From contig NZ_SORI01000012.1 of assembly GCF_004366815.1 (NCBI RefSeq), positions 24,131 through 88,130 of the forward strand: DNA of 64,000 bases, written 5' to 3'. The notes beneath the pieces were generated by a model, which was not told the DNA's origin, ran no database searches, and saw only the letters and a program-made list of their open reading frames with translations. The translations under genes and the position numbers were made by a program. The stretch's first letter is position 1, and every line of letters begins with the position of its first letter. Below, piece by piece: positions 18,051-27,069 of this stretch. This DNA is from Aminivibrio pyruvatiphilus (GTDB lineage Bacteria; Synergistota; Synergistia; Synergistales; Aminobacteriaceae).

Positions 18051-18554
18051 ATGGACATCATCAGGGGAAGTATTTTCACCTTCGGCAACAACATCGATAC
18101 AGACCAGATCTATCCCGGACGATACCTCGAGCTCACCGAGCACGACGAAATCGCCGCCCACGTCATGGAAGGGGCGGACCCGTCCTTTGCGTCGACAATG
18201 AAACGGGGCGACATCATCGTTGCCGGAACCAACTTCGGCTGCGGCTCCAGCCGGGAGCACGCCGTCATCACCCTGAAAAACTCGGGGGTGGGGGCCGTGG
18301 CGGCCAGGTCCTTCGCCAGGATTTTTTTCCGGAATGCAGTGAACCTCGGGCTGGTCGTAGTGGAAATTCCGGACCTGGGAGACCTCGGTCTTCGGGACGG
18401 CGACGAAGGGGAGCTCGATGTTCTCAGGGGCGTGTTCACCACACCCGCCGGTGAGAAGTCCTTCGCTCCATTGCCTCCCCACGTGCTCTCCATCATCGAG
18501 GCGGGGGGCATCTTCCCCCTGTTCCGGGAGAAGGGCGCGGGCGTCTTCGGTTAG
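18051..18554 (+). CDS. Aconitase-family dehydratase small subunit (LeuD/HacB type)
   Basis: 167 residues forming the swivel domain of a LeuCD-type enzyme. G-N-N-I-D-T-D-Q-I-Y-P near the start and the substrate loop G-T-N-F-G-C-G-S-S-R-E-H are hallmark motifs. The loop between the first two strands, which decides substrate size in IPMI, homoaconitase and related enzymes, reads Y-L-E-L-T; this resembles the LeuD2 class, but I cannot assign a substrate from it. It follows the large subunit by 15 bases. Confidence 0.88.
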   Translation: MDIIRGSIFTFGNNIDTDQIYPGRYLELTEHDEIAAHVMEGADPSFASTMKRGDIIVAGTNFGCGSSREHAVITLKNSGVGAVAARSFARIFFRNAVNLGLVVVEIPDLGDLGLRDGDEGELDVLRGVFTTPAGEKSFAPLPPHVLSIIEAGGIFPLFREKGAGVFG

Positions 18555-18592
18555 GCCGGGGCGGATCTGGATTGGGAGAGGGGAGTCTTTTC

Positions 18593-19609
18593 ATGGAAAC
18601 GAACCGCAGAAAGCCCGTACTGGCCGTTCCCCTGGGGGATGCGGCGGGAATAGGTCCGGAAATTGTGGCAAAAGTCGCCGCGTGCGGCTTTCTTGAACGG
18701 CATGCCCGTCCCGTGATCGTGGGAGATGAGAGAGTACTCCGGCTGGGAATGAACATCGCCGGGGCGGAGTTTCCCTTCCGCAGGGCGGGATCACTGGAGG
18801 AAGCGGCAGCAGGAGAGGGGCTCACCCTGTGGGACACCGGCACCCTGGACGCCGCAACCCTCGAGCTGGGCAAAGTGTCGCCTGTCAACGGAAAAGAAGA
18901 GGGCGACAACCTGGCGGCCTGCATCGAAGGGTGCAAACGGGGACTTCTGGACGGCATCTGCTTCGCCCCCCTGAACAAGGCGGCCCTCAAGCTCGGAGGG
19001 TACAACTTCCCCAGCGAGCACGAGATGTTCGCCCACCTGTACGGCATCACGGAAGGGTTCGGCGAGATGAACGTCCTGGAGGGGCTCTGGAATATCCGGG
19101 TCACCAGTCATATTCCCCTGAAGGACGTGAGCCGGAACATCACCGTGGAGTCGGTGCTTGACTCCATCCGCCTGGGGTACAAAACGTTGCGGCGGGCAGG
19201 CTGCGAGATTCCCCGGATGGCCATGGCCGCCCTGAACCCCCACGGAGGAGACAGCGGCACCTGCGGCCGGGAGGAGATCGACATCCTTCTGCCCGCCATC
19301 GGGACGGCCCTGGACGAAGGGATCGCCGTGGAAGGCCCCTTCCCTTCCGATACTCTGTTCATTCGGGCCTTTGAAGGAAAATACGACGGCGTGGTCACCA
19401 TGTACCACGACCAGGGACAGATCGCCATCAAGCTCAGGGGGTTCCATCACTGCGTTACCGTTTCGGCCGGGCTGCCCCACCCCATCACCACGCCCGCCCA
19501 CGGAACGGCCTACGACATCGCGGGAAAGGGGATATGCACCACGTCCGCCTTTGAGGACGCCTATGCCCTCGCCGCCAGGATGGCCCTGGGAGACCGGGCG
19601 GTCTCATGA
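18593..19609 (+). CDS. PdxA family beta-hydroxyacid dehydrogenase
   Basis: 338 residues of the PdxA/PdxA2 family, NAD- and metal-dependent oxidative decarboxylases of 4-phospho-hydroxy acids. The G-D-A-A-G-I-G-P-E N-terminus, A-P-L-N-K-A-A, the metal-binding A-L-N-P-H-G-G and M-Y-H-D-Q-G-Q, and the late A-H-G-T-A-Y-D-I-A-G-K loop are all present. PdxA itself works in vitamin B6 synthesis, but PdxA2 relatives act on D-threonate- or D-erythronate-phosphate in catabolic operons. Position among transporter and dehydratase genes favours a catabolic role. No DUF1537-type kinase lies nearby. ATG 18593 follows GGAGAGGGGAG. Confidence 0.8.
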   Translation: METNRRKPVLAVPLGDAAGIGPEIVAKVAACGFLERHARPVIVGDERVLRLGMNIAGAEFPFRRAGSLEEAAAGEGLTLWDTGTLDAATLELGKVSPVNGKEEGDNLAACIEGCKRGLLDGICFAPLNKAALKLGGYNFPSEHEMFAHLYGITEGFGEMNVLEGLWNIRVTSHIPLKDVSRNITVESVLDSIRLGYKTLRRAGCEIPRMAMAALNPHGGDSGTCGREEIDILLPAIGTALDEGIAVEGPFPSDTLFIRAFEGKYDGVVTMYHDQGQIAIKLRGFHHCVTVSAGLPHPITTPAHGTAYDIAGKGICTTSAFEDAYALAARMALGDRAVS

Positions 19610-19732
19610 AGTCCCGGCCCGGCGGCCGGGAAATACGGAAGAAGAGGGGAGGGATGGAAGAAGTTTTTATCGCGGAACAGGCATGAAGAGAAGAAGGGAT
19701 GAACTACAAACGACAAGGAGGGTCACACGATA

Positions 19733-20686
19733 ATGAAAAAAAGACATCTTCTGGTACTGCTGGTTCTGGCTGTGTCTCTGGCCTTCACGGGCGCGCTTTC
19801 CGCCGCCGACAATTATCCGGCGAAGGCGGTCGTGCTCGTGTACCATTCCCAGGCGGGATCGGGCGGCGACATCTTCCTGAGGAACATGGGCAAGGCCATC
19901 GAGAAACAGATCGGAAAGCCCATCATCGTGGAGAACAGGACGGGAGGCGGCGGTTCCAACGCCTGGATGTACTCCAAAAACGCGAAGCCCGACGGATACA
20001 CCCTGCTCGGAATTTCGTCCTCCATCATCGCCGGCCCGCTCCAGACCAAGATGGCGGTCTCCTACGCCGACTTCAAGCCTGTCGCCCAGGTCTTCTTCGA
20101 TCCCACGGTCATTTTCGTCCCCGCAAAGAGCCCGTTCAAAACCTTTGATGACGTCATCAAGGACGCCAAGGCGAATCCCGGAAAGCAGAACTGGGGCGCC
20201 GGAAATCCCGGCAGCGCCGAGACCATGTGCATAGAGAAGGTCGCCCAGCTTGCCGACATGCAGATTACCGTGGTTCCCTTCGAAGGCGGAGCCGACGTCA
20301 TGGTGGAGATCATCGCCGGCAGGATCGACGCGGCCATCGGCGAGTACGCCGAAATCGCCAGCCAGGTTGAGGCGGGCAACATCCGCATCATCGCCTGCCT
20401 GAATTCCGAACGGATGGAAGAGGCTCCCGACGTGCCCACCCTCAAGGAGAGCGGCGTGGACTTCGTGTTCGAAAAAATCCGCGGCATCGTCGCCCCGAAG
20501 GACGTTCCCGATTCGGTGGTCAAGGTTTGGACGGACGCCCTCGCCAAGATTTTCGACGATCCCGAGTTCAAGACATACTACAAGGAGAACATGCTTGTCC
20601 CCAGATTCCTTCCCGCCGAGAAAATGCAGAAGGTCATGGACGACCAGCACGCCTTCTTCAAGGAGATGAGCAAGGGACTCTACTAG
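19733..20686 (+). CDS. tctC: TTT transporter substrate-binding protein (TctC/Bug family)
   Basis: 317 residues with a lipid-free signal peptide ending near L-S-A-A-D. The Bug fold signatures are the Y-P-A-K-A-V start, P-I-I-V-E-N-R-T-G-G-G-G-S and the later F-E-G-G-A-D loop. It captures a carboxylic acid outside the membrane and delivers it to TctAB. AAGGAGG lies about ten bases before ATG 19733. The ligand is unknown but should be the substrate of the flanking dehydratase and dehydrogenases. Confidence 0.92.
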   Translation: MKKRHLLVLLVLAVSLAFTGALSAADNYPAKAVVLVYHSQAGSGGDIFLRNMGKAIEKQIGKPIIVENRTGGGGSNAWMYSKNAKPDGYTLLGISSSIIAGPLQTKMAVSYADFKPVAQVFFDPTVIFVPAKSPFKTFDDVIKDAKANPGKQNWGAGNPGSAETMCIEKVAQLADMQITVVPFEGGADVMVEIIAGRIDAAIGEYAEIASQVEAGNIRIIACLNSERMEEAPDVPTLKESGVDFVFEKIRGIVAPKDVPDSVVKVWTDALAKIFDDPEFKTYYKENMLVPRFLPAEKMQKVMDDQHAFFKEMSKGLY

Positions 20687-20731
20687 AGCCTGCTTTCCCG
20701 TACAGGTTGTGTGATTTCTCGTAACCAATCT

Positions 20732-20784
20732 GCCTCGAGGCGCCCCCCGGACCGGGTTCTCCCGCTCCGGCGGGGCGCCGGAGG
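20732..20784 (+). other. Strong intercistronic hairpin between tctC and tctB
   Basis: A long interrupted stem: GCCTC (20732-20736) and GGCGCCCC pair with GGGGCGCC and GAGGC (20780-20784), with CCGGA/TCCGG inside. No T run follows, so it is more likely to protect or separate the tctC message, which must be made in excess, than to terminate. Confidence 0.6.
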
Positions 20785-20803
20785 CAACACAGGAAGGGAA
20801 ATT

Positions 20804-21283
20804 ATGACCATTACAGTCAAAAGCAAAGTCGTGCTCAATATCCTCTGGATTCTCATCGCCGCCGGTTTCTGGTGGACCTCCATACCCTACAGCGAGGCGA
20901 GGACCTTCGATCCCATCGGGCCCCACATCTTTCCCCAGCTCATGTCCGGGGTGATCATCCTCTGCTCCCTGGGCAACCTGGCGGTGCTGTACAGGCACCC
21001 AAAGCCGGGCGTTGCGGAGGCGGCGCCCGAGACTTTCGAACCTTCGAACGCCCTGAAGATGTTTCTCGTTCTCGTGGTCAGCGGGCTGTACATCTGGCTT
21101 ATGCCCCTGGCGGGCTACCTCATCGCTACCGTTTTCCTGCTGTTTCTGCTCATCGCGGTGCAGGGAGAGGTGGGACTGAAAGTCAACATCCTCGTCAGCT
21201 GCGGGTTCGCCCTGGTACTGTACCTGCTTTTTTCCAAGGTGCTTCATATTCTTCTGCCCCACGGTTTTCTCGAGTTCATCTAG
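20804..21283 (+). CDS. tctB: TTT transporter small membrane subunit (TctB family)
   Basis: 159 residues with four predicted membrane segments and the usual TctB pattern: a short cytoplasmic start, a first helix, an acidic turn with F-P-x-L-M-S-G, then three more helices. It is the small partner of TctA. ATG 20804 follows AGGAAGGGAAA; earlier in-frame codons lie in the hairpin region. Confidence 0.85.
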   Translation: MTITVKSKVVLNILWILIAAGFWWTSIPYSEARTFDPIGPHIFPQLMSGVIILCSLGNLAVLYRHPKPGVAEAAPETFEPSNALKMFLVLVVSGLYIWLMPLAGYLIATVFLLFLLIAVQGEVGLKVNILVSCGFALVLYLLFSKVLHILLPHGFLEFI

Positions 21284-21354
21284 GGCCCGCTCCCTGAGAG
21301 AATCTGCGCCCGCGGGTAGTTTTTAAGCTTGTCATACTGGAGGCTGAGCGTCTC

Positions 21355-22848
21355 ATGGAATTTCTGCAGAATATAGCTCTCGGTTCGAGCGTGGTTTTCA
21401 CTTTCAAGGGCATCTCGGCCATCATAGCCGGTGTGGTTGCCGGGACCATCGGCGGAGCCATTCCCGGCATCAACGCCACCATGACCATGGCCATCCTGCT
21501 GCCCTTCACATGGGGGATGGACCCCACCGTGGCCATCCTCATGTACGTGGGCATTTACTGCGGGGGCCAGTACGGCGGCTCCATTCCGTCGGTCCTGATC
21601 GGCACCCCCGGGACGCCGTCCTCGGCCGCCACGGTGATGGACGGCTATCCCCTCCACCTTCAGGGGAAGACCGGCCTCGCCCTGGGCATGTCCCTCTACG
21701 CCAGCGTGTTCGGGGGGATCGTCTCGAGCGTCGCCCTGATGATTTTCGCCATTCCCCTGGCGAAGGTGGCCCTTGCCTTCGGCCCCCCCGAGTATTTTGC
21801 CCTGGCGCTCCTCGGGCTAACCCTGGTAGCCTCTCTGTCCACTGACGTGTTCAAGGGGCTCATCTCGGCGGCCCTCGGCCTTCTTCTGGCCACCATCGGC
21901 CTCGACCCCTTCGCCGGCATCGTCCGGTTCGGCTTCGGCAGCGAAAACCTGATCGAGGGATTCGAGATCATCCCCTTCTACATGGGAATCTTTGCCCTGA
22001 GCCAGGTGCTCTACATCATCTTCAAAAAGATCAAGCGGGCGGTGGTGGAGTACCGGATCACCTCGAAATACCCGTCCACCCTGGATTTCATCCGGTGTCT
22101 TCCCTCCATGCTCATAGGATCGGTCATCGGGATGTTCGTGGGCGCCATGCCGGGGGCGGGAGCGTCCATCGCCTGCTGGCTGGGCTACAACGAGGCGAAG
22201 CGGTGGTCCCGGCATCCCGAGCAGTTCGGCAAGGGGGCCCTTGAAGGGGTAGCCGCGCCGGAGGCCACGAACAACGCCGTCACTGGCGGCGCCATGGTGC
22301 CCCTCCTCTCCCTGGGCATACCGGGCTCAAGCTCCACGGCGATCATGCTGGGCGTGCTCATCATCCACGGCCTCCGGCCGGGCCCCATGCTCTTCGTCAC
22401 CAACCCGGAAATACCCTACTCGATCTTCGTCTCCCTGTTCGTCTCGAACATCTTCATGATCTTCGTCGCCCTGCTGCTGATCAAGCTCCTCATCAAGGTG
22501 GTCAACATCCCCGAGACCATAATGAACGCCTGCATCCTGGCCATAATCTTCGTCGGCGCCTACTCGGTGAACAACAGCATGTTCGACATCTTCACGGTCC
22601 TCCTCTTCGGCATCCTCGGTCTGATCATGAAGATCTACGACTATCCCATCACGGCCACGGCCCTCGGCTTCGTGCTGGGGTACCTGGTGGAGACGAACTT
22701 CCGGCGGTCCCTCACCCTCTCCAAAGGAGACTGGTCCGTCTTCATGACAAACCCCATCTCCATGGTCATCATCACCCTTGCGGTCCTGAGCGTGGTCTAC
22801 GCGGTCTACTGCAACCACTTCAGGAAAAAACGGGGGGCGGCGGAATAG
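21355..22848 (+). CDS. tctA: TTT transporter large membrane subunit (TctA family)
   Basis: 497 residues with about twelve helices. The conserved TctA loops are present: G-A-I-P-G-I-N-A-T-M, the Y-G-G-S-I-P-S-V-L-I-G-T-P-G pore motif, and its repeat G-A-M-P-G-A-G-A-S with P-L-L-S-L-G-I-P-G-S. It moves the acid captured by TctC, driven by an ion gradient. GGAGG stands about 15 bases before ATG 21355. Confidence 0.93.
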   Translation: MEFLQNIALGSSVVFTFKGISAIIAGVVAGTIGGAIPGINATMTMAILLPFTWGMDPTVAILMYVGIYCGGQYGGSIPSVLIGTPGTPSSAATVMDGYPLHLQGKTGLALGMSLYASVFGGIVSSVALMIFAIPLAKVALAFGPPEYFALALLGLTLVASLSTDVFKGLISAALGLLLATIGLDPFAGIVRFGFGSENLIEGFEIIPFYMGIFALSQVLYIIFKKIKRAVVEYRITSKYPSTLDFIRCLPSMLIGSVIGMFVGAMPGAGASIACWLGYNEAKRWSRHPEQFGKGALEGVAAPEATNNAVTGGAMVPLLSLGIPGSSSTAIMLGVLIIHGLRPGPMLFVTNPEIPYSIFVSLFVSNIFMIFVALLLIKLLIKVVNIPETIMNACILAIIFVGAYSVNNSMFDIFTVLLFGILGLIMKIYDYPITATALGFVLGYLVETNFRRSLTLSKGDWSVFMTNPISMVIITLAVLSVVYAVYCNHFRKKRGAAE

Positions 22849-22924
22849 AAAAGCCCGTTCCGGGGAGCGTCTCCCCGGAAGAAAACACGAGGTACTCAAA
22901 TAAAACGCGAGGGAGAGTCGACAC

Positions 22925-24007
22925 ATGGCCGTCTACAAGCTTGGAATACTGAAAGGCGACGACATCGGGCTTGAAGTGGTGCCCGAGGCGGTGAAGGTAT
23001 TGAACGCGGCCGTCGCCGGGTTCGGCGGCGTGACGCTGGACTGGTGCGAGCTGCCCGTGGGGTACCCCTCCTACCTGAAGAGCGGGGAAACCCTTCCCGC
23101 CTCCACCCTGGAGGCCCTGTACGGCCTGGACGGGTGGATCCTGGGGCCCATCGGTCACATGGCCTACCCGAAGGACGATCCGAAGGCCATCAACCCTCAC
23201 CCCATCCTTCGGCGGAATTTCGACCTGGCGAGCAACATCCGCCCGGCCAGGTCCCACCCTTCCCTCCCGTGCCTCCGGCAGGACGTGGACCTGGTCATCA
23301 TCCGGGAGAACAACGAGGGCTTCCAGCCCGACAGGAATATGTACAAAGGCATGGGGGAGTGCATGCCCACCCCGGACATGGCTCTGTCCCTCCGGGTGAT
23401 CACCAGGCGGAATTCTTCCATGGTGGCCAGGACGGCCTTCGAGCTGGCCCGGCAGCGCAACGGAAAGAAGAAAGTCACGGCTATCCACAAGAACACGGTC
23501 TTCAAGCTGGGCTGCGGACTCTTCATCGATACCTGCACGGAAGTGAGCAAAGAATACCCCGACGTGGAGTTCGGCACGGCGGTGGTGGATACCTTCGCCA
23601 TGCACCTCGTCATGAGGCCGGCGAATTTTGACGTGGTCGTCACCACCAACATGTTCGGCGACATTCTCTCCGACGAAGCGGCTGGGCTGGTGGGAGGGCT
23701 CGGCATGGCCCCCGGCCTCTGCGTAGGGCCCCGGTACGCCATGGCACAGGCCACCCACGGATCGGCCCCGGACATTGCCGGGAAGAACATCGCCAATCCC
23801 TACGCCATGATCATGTCCGCCCAGATGCTGCTCTCCTGGCTCGGGAACGGGAAAGGGGACGGGGAGGCCGTGCAGGCGGCGGGGAATATTGAAGCGGCCC
23901 TCGGAAAGGTTCTGTCCGATAAAAAGTGCGTCACCCCGGACCTCGGCGGGACGGCGGGTACCGACGCCATGGGGGACGCCGTCTGCCGGGCCCTGGCGGC
24001 CCTGTAG
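22925..24007 (+). CDS. Isocitrate/isopropylmalate dehydrogenase family protein (LeuB-like)
   Basis: A 360-residue beta-decarboxylating dehydrogenase. K-G-D-D-I-G-L-E-V-V-P-E (nucleotide side), the R-E-N-N-E-G loop, A-I-H-K-N-T-V catalytic Lys, D-I-L-S-D-E-A-A metal-binding acids and H-G-S-A-P-D-I-A-G-K are visible. The second, third and fourth catalytic positions fit NAD-dependent oxidation of a malate-type acid. It closes the operon that starts with LeuCD-like genes; together they could convert an imported hydroxy acid by isomerisation and oxidative decarboxylation. Tartrate-, isopropylmalate- and homoisocitrate-type substrates all remain possible. Confidence 0.85.
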   Translation: MAVYKLGILKGDDIGLEVVPEAVKVLNAAVAGFGGVTLDWCELPVGYPSYLKSGETLPASTLEALYGLDGWILGPIGHMAYPKDDPKAINPHPILRRNFDLASNIRPARSHPSLPCLRQDVDLVIIRENNEGFQPDRNMYKGMGECMPTPDMALSLRVITRRNSSMVARTAFELARQRNGKKKVTAIHKNTVFKLGCGLFIDTCTEVSKEYPDVEFGTAVVDTFAMHLVMRPANFDVVVTTNMFGDILSDEAAGLVGGLGMAPGLCVGPRYAMAQATHGSAPDIAGKNIANPYAMIMSAQMLLSWLGNGKGDGEAVQAAGNIEAALGKVLSDKKCVTPDLGGTAGTDAMGDAVCRALAAL

Positions 24008-24025
24008 CCGAAGCCGGAAAATAAA

Positions 24026-24063
24026 ACGAGCCCCTTCCCGGAACATCCGGGAAGGGGCTCGTT
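24026..24063. terminator. Bidirectional terminator between convergent operons
   Basis: A 17-bp stem (ACGAGCCCC... with ...GGGGCTCGT) around an ACAT loop, with a T-rich end on the plus side and an A-rich start (T on the minus strand) on the other. Confidence 0.85.
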
Positions 24064-24072
24064 TCTTGCTTA

Positions 24073-24720
24073 TCAGGCGCCGGCGGCGTCCCGCTTCTTC
24101 TTCTCCGAGACGATGTTCAGGATCTCGGCGCAGCGGATCTGGTTGAAGATGCCGCAGTAGCAGAAGTTGGAAAGCTTCCTCGCACCTTCCTCCGCGGTGA
24201 GTTTCCCCTTGTCCACCTGCTTCTGGACGTCCTCCACGAACTTGGGCGGGATCATGTGGTGGCCGCACATGGTGGTGATGGACAGGGTGTCGTCGTCGGG
24301 GAGGCGGCTCTTGTTGCCCCAGACGCCGAGGGAATAGTTGATGGAGTGGGGGGTGACTTCCGCTTCCCTGCAGGCGGGCAGCACCTCGGACAGAACTCCG
24401 GTGATGACCACCGACATGCCGAGATCCTTGGCCTTGATGTCCTTCAGGAAGCCGATCACCTGCTCCTTGCTGGTGAAGACGCCCCTGATGCGGGACTTGT
24501 CGCTGATGTTCTTCCTGATCTCTTCACTGGTGTACTGGGTCAGAGGTCCGGTTTTCACGTCGCCCCAGTTCTCGGAATGCCATGCCTCGGCGGTGGCGAT
24601 GAACTCGAGGGCCTTGTCCCTGATGTTCTTGTCGTTCACGCCCTTGGTCTGGTACATGAACCAGTTGAAGTCCTTCTTCTGGGACTCGATATCTCCCGAT
24701 CTGTGCAGTGAGTGGGTCAT
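24073..24720 (-). CDS. Unrecognised cysteine-rich protein of the ferredoxin-TTT operon
   Basis: 215 residues, soluble, no signal peptide. I do not recognise the family. Several Cys cluster in the second half: C-R-E-A-E, M-C-G-H-H-M, C-Y-C-G and R-C-A-E, with two His beside the second, which suggests an iron-sulfur or metal site. The first half is charged and helical. It follows the ferredoxin gene by 30 bases on the same strand and shares its codon style, so the two are probably co-expressed. It is the last gene before the convergent terminator. Confidence 0.6.
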   Translation of the reverse strand: MTHSLHRSGDIESQKKDFNWFMYQTKGVNDKNIRDKALEFIATAEAWHSENWGDVKTGPLTQYTSEEIRKNISDKSRIRGVFTSKEQVIGFLKDIKAKDLGMSVVITGVLSEVLPACREAEVTPHSINYSLGVWGNKSRLPDDDTLSITTMCGHHMIPPKFVEDVQKQVDKGKLTAEEGARKLSNFCYCGIFNQIRCAEILNIVSEKKKRDAAGA

Positions 24721-24750
24721 TTCGTTCTTCCTCCTGTTCTCTTCTCTGCC

Positions 24751-25485
24751 CTACAGGGTGCTGAGGGGTTTGCCGAGGCCGACGTTCACCTTGCCGCGGT
24801 GGGGCTGGGGGATACCGAGGGCGTCGAGCTCGCTGAGCACCGGGTTCTCGCCGTTTTCATCCACCCGGAGGATGAGCCCCACGGAGAAGACGGTGTCGAT
24901 TTCCTTTTCCACTCTCTGGAGGGCGCGGAAGACGTCGGGCATTTTGTCCAGGGGGCAGCTCCCCTCGATAATGACGGAAAGAAGATGGTAGTCGTGGCAT
25001 GCGTCGTCAAGCTTGCCGGTCTTCATGTCCGTCATGAGGGCGGAAAGGGGCGTGGTCTCGGGCGGTTCGAAGACGAGGCCGGCTTCCGCCATGGCCATGG
25101 CCACTTTCTCGGCGTCCCGGAGGAACACGCCCAGGCCGGGACGGCCCATGTCGATGGAGAAGCCCGCGAAGCCTTTCTTCACCCGGCCGCTCACATCGTT
25201 GGTCTTCACTTCTTCGGTTCCCCGGCCCGTGACGCCGGTGACGCCGTGGTTCTCCACGGGGTCGCTCATGACGTGCTGGAACTGCTTGAAAAAGCCGTCA
25301 AGCTCCACGGTCTCGATGGCGCCCACGGGGCAGACCTTCTGGCGCACGCAGACGTAGCACTCGGTGCACCGGGCCTGGTCCACGCAGCACTTCTTCTCTT
25401 CGGGGAGATAGTGGATGGCATCCACGGTGCAGTACTTCATGCACGTTTTGCAGCCGACACATTTTTCCTTGTTGATGACTGTCAT
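24751..25485 (-). CDS. 2x[4Fe-4S] ferredoxin with a long C-terminal domain of unknown role
   Basis: 244 residues. The first 60 hold two cluster motifs: C-V-G-C-K-T-C-M-K-Y-C, and a second built from C-T-E-C-Y-V-C and a C-P pair. The remaining 180 residues are a separate domain with no motif I can name; it contains H-D-Y-H-L-L-S-V and an acidic C-terminal region. It lies between TctA and the Cys-rich protein in a GntR-TTT operon, so an electron-transfer role in metabolising the imported acid is likely (inference). Confidence 0.75.
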   Translation of the reverse strand: MTVINKEKCVGCKTCMKYCTVDAIHYLPEEKKCCVDQARCTECYVCVRQKVCPVGAIETVELDGFFKQFQHVMSDPVENHGVTGVTGRGTEEVKTNDVSGRVKKGFAGFSIDMGRPGLGVFLRDAEKVAMAMAEAGLVFEPPETTPLSALMTDMKTGKLDDACHDYHLLSVIIEGSCPLDKMPDVFRALQRVEKEIDTVFSVGLILRVDENGENPVLSELDALGIPQPHRGKVNVGLGKPLSTL

Positions 25486-25542
25486 TGACCTACACCCTTT
25501 CTCATTTTCTGAACTGCTTTCAGCCGGTCCGCGGAAAACTGC

Positions 25543-27054
25543 CTATGCGGAAGGGGGAACCTCTCTCGTTTTTCTGTGATCCCTGATCATGCGGATGAAG
25601 GGCATGATCAGCGTGGCGAAACCCAGCGCGAGGAACACGAGGGATATGGGGCGGGTGAAAAAGGTGGTCCATTCGCCGGCGGAGATGATGAGCCCCCTCC
25701 GGAAGTTGCTCTCCGCCATGGGCCCGAGAACCAGGGCAAGCACCAGCGGAGCTATGGGGAATTCGAACTTTCTCATGAAGTAGCCCACCACGCCGAAGGA
25801 GAACATGAGGAACACGTCGGAGAGACTGTTGTTCTCGGCGAAGGAGCCGATGGTGGCCAGGATGAGGATCATGGGCACCAGGACCCGGTTGGGGATCTTC
25901 GTGACCTGGGAGAAAAGGCGCGCTCCCAGCATGCCGAGGACGAAGAAGGCGATGTTGGCCAGGACCATGCCGGCAAAAAGGCCGTAGACAAGGTCGGGAT
26001 TCTCCCTGAAGAGCAGCGGCCCCGGGCGGAGGCCCTGGATCATGAAGGCCCCTACAAGTACCGCCGTAGTCTCCGACCCCGGAATTCCGAGAGAGAGCAG
26101 GGGGACCATGGCTCCGCCTGTGGCGGCGTTGTTGGCCGCTTCAGGGGCGGCAATGCCTTCAAGGCAGCCGGTGCCGAACTTCTCCGGCGTCTTTGACCAC
26201 CGGCGGGCCTCATTGTAGCTGATGAAGGAGGACATGGTGGCCCCGGCGCCGGGGAGGATGCCGACGAGGGTGCCGATGATGGAGGAACGGACGAGGGTGC
26301 CCGTAACGGAGACCAGGTCCTTCAGGCTGATGGTGAGGCCGGAAATGGCCTGCTTCACGCCGCCGAGCTCCTTGATCTCCTTCTCCACGGTGATGAAGAT
26401 CTGGGAGACGGCGAAGAGACCGATGAGCACGGGGATGAAGGAGATGCCGTTCAGAAGTTCCACGATGTCGAAAGTGAACCGGGGAACTCCCGTGACGATG
26501 TCAAGCCCCACCGTGCCGAGGAGCAGGCCGATAACCGCGGAGATGAGTCCCTTCACCATGTTTTCGGCGGAAAGGCTCGAAATGATGCTCAGGCCGAAGA
26601 AGCAGAGGGCGAAATACTCCGCCGGGCCGAACATGAGGGCCATCCGGGCCAGCGGGGGGGAGAGAAAGATAAGGACGATCACGCTGAAGATTCCCCCGAT
26701 GAAGGACGCCGTTGCGGCCATGCTCAGGGCCCGTCCGGGCTCTCCGTTCTGGGCCATCTCGTAGCCGTCGAAAACAGTGCAGGCCGCGGCTGTTGTTCCG
26801 GGGGTCCGGAGCAGGATGGCCGTGATGGATCCTCCGTAGATGGCGCCGCAGTAGATGCTGAGCAGCATAACGATGGCGGGCAGGGCGCTCATTCCGTAGG
26901 TGAGGGGAAGAAGCAGGGCGATGCCCATGGAGGCGTTCAGGCCGGGAAGGGCGCCGATGGCGATTCCCAGTGCGCTTCCCACAAAAACACTCAGGAGGTT
27001 TTGAAGAGTGATGACATCTTTGAAGCCTTCAAGTATCAGAAGAAGCGATTCCAT
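25543..27054 (-). CDS. tctA: TTT transporter large membrane subunit (TctA family), second system
   Basis: 503 residues, about twelve membrane helices. It carries G-A-L-P-G-L-N-A-S, Y-G-G-S-I-T-A-I-L-L-R-T-P-G and the repeat P-G-A-G-A-T-M-S-S with P-L-L-S-L-G-I-P-G-S. The pore motif Arg (L-L-R-T-P-G) differs from the Gly at this place in the other TctA of the window, so the two systems probably carry different acids. It starts 15 bases after the TctB stop. Confidence 0.93.
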   Translation of the reverse strand: MESLLLILEGFKDVITLQNLLSVFVGSALGIAIGALPGLNASMGIALLLPLTYGMSALPAIVMLLSIYCGAIYGGSITAILLRTPGTTAAACTVFDGYEMAQNGEPGRALSMAATASFIGGIFSVIVLIFLSPPLARMALMFGPAEYFALCFFGLSIISSLSAENMVKGLISAVIGLLLGTVGLDIVTGVPRFTFDIVELLNGISFIPVLIGLFAVSQIFITVEKEIKELGGVKQAISGLTISLKDLVSVTGTLVRSSIIGTLVGILPGAGATMSSFISYNEARRWSKTPEKFGTGCLEGIAAPEAANNAATGGAMVPLLSLGIPGSETTAVLVGAFMIQGLRPGPLLFRENPDLVYGLFAGMVLANIAFFVLGMLGARLFSQVTKIPNRVLVPMILILATIGSFAENNSLSDVFLMFSFGVVGYFMRKFEFPIAPLVLALVLGPMAESNFRRGLIISAGEWTTFFTRPISLVFLALGFATLIMPFIRMIRDHRKTREVPPSA

Positions 27055-27069
27055 ATTTCTCGTCCTCCC

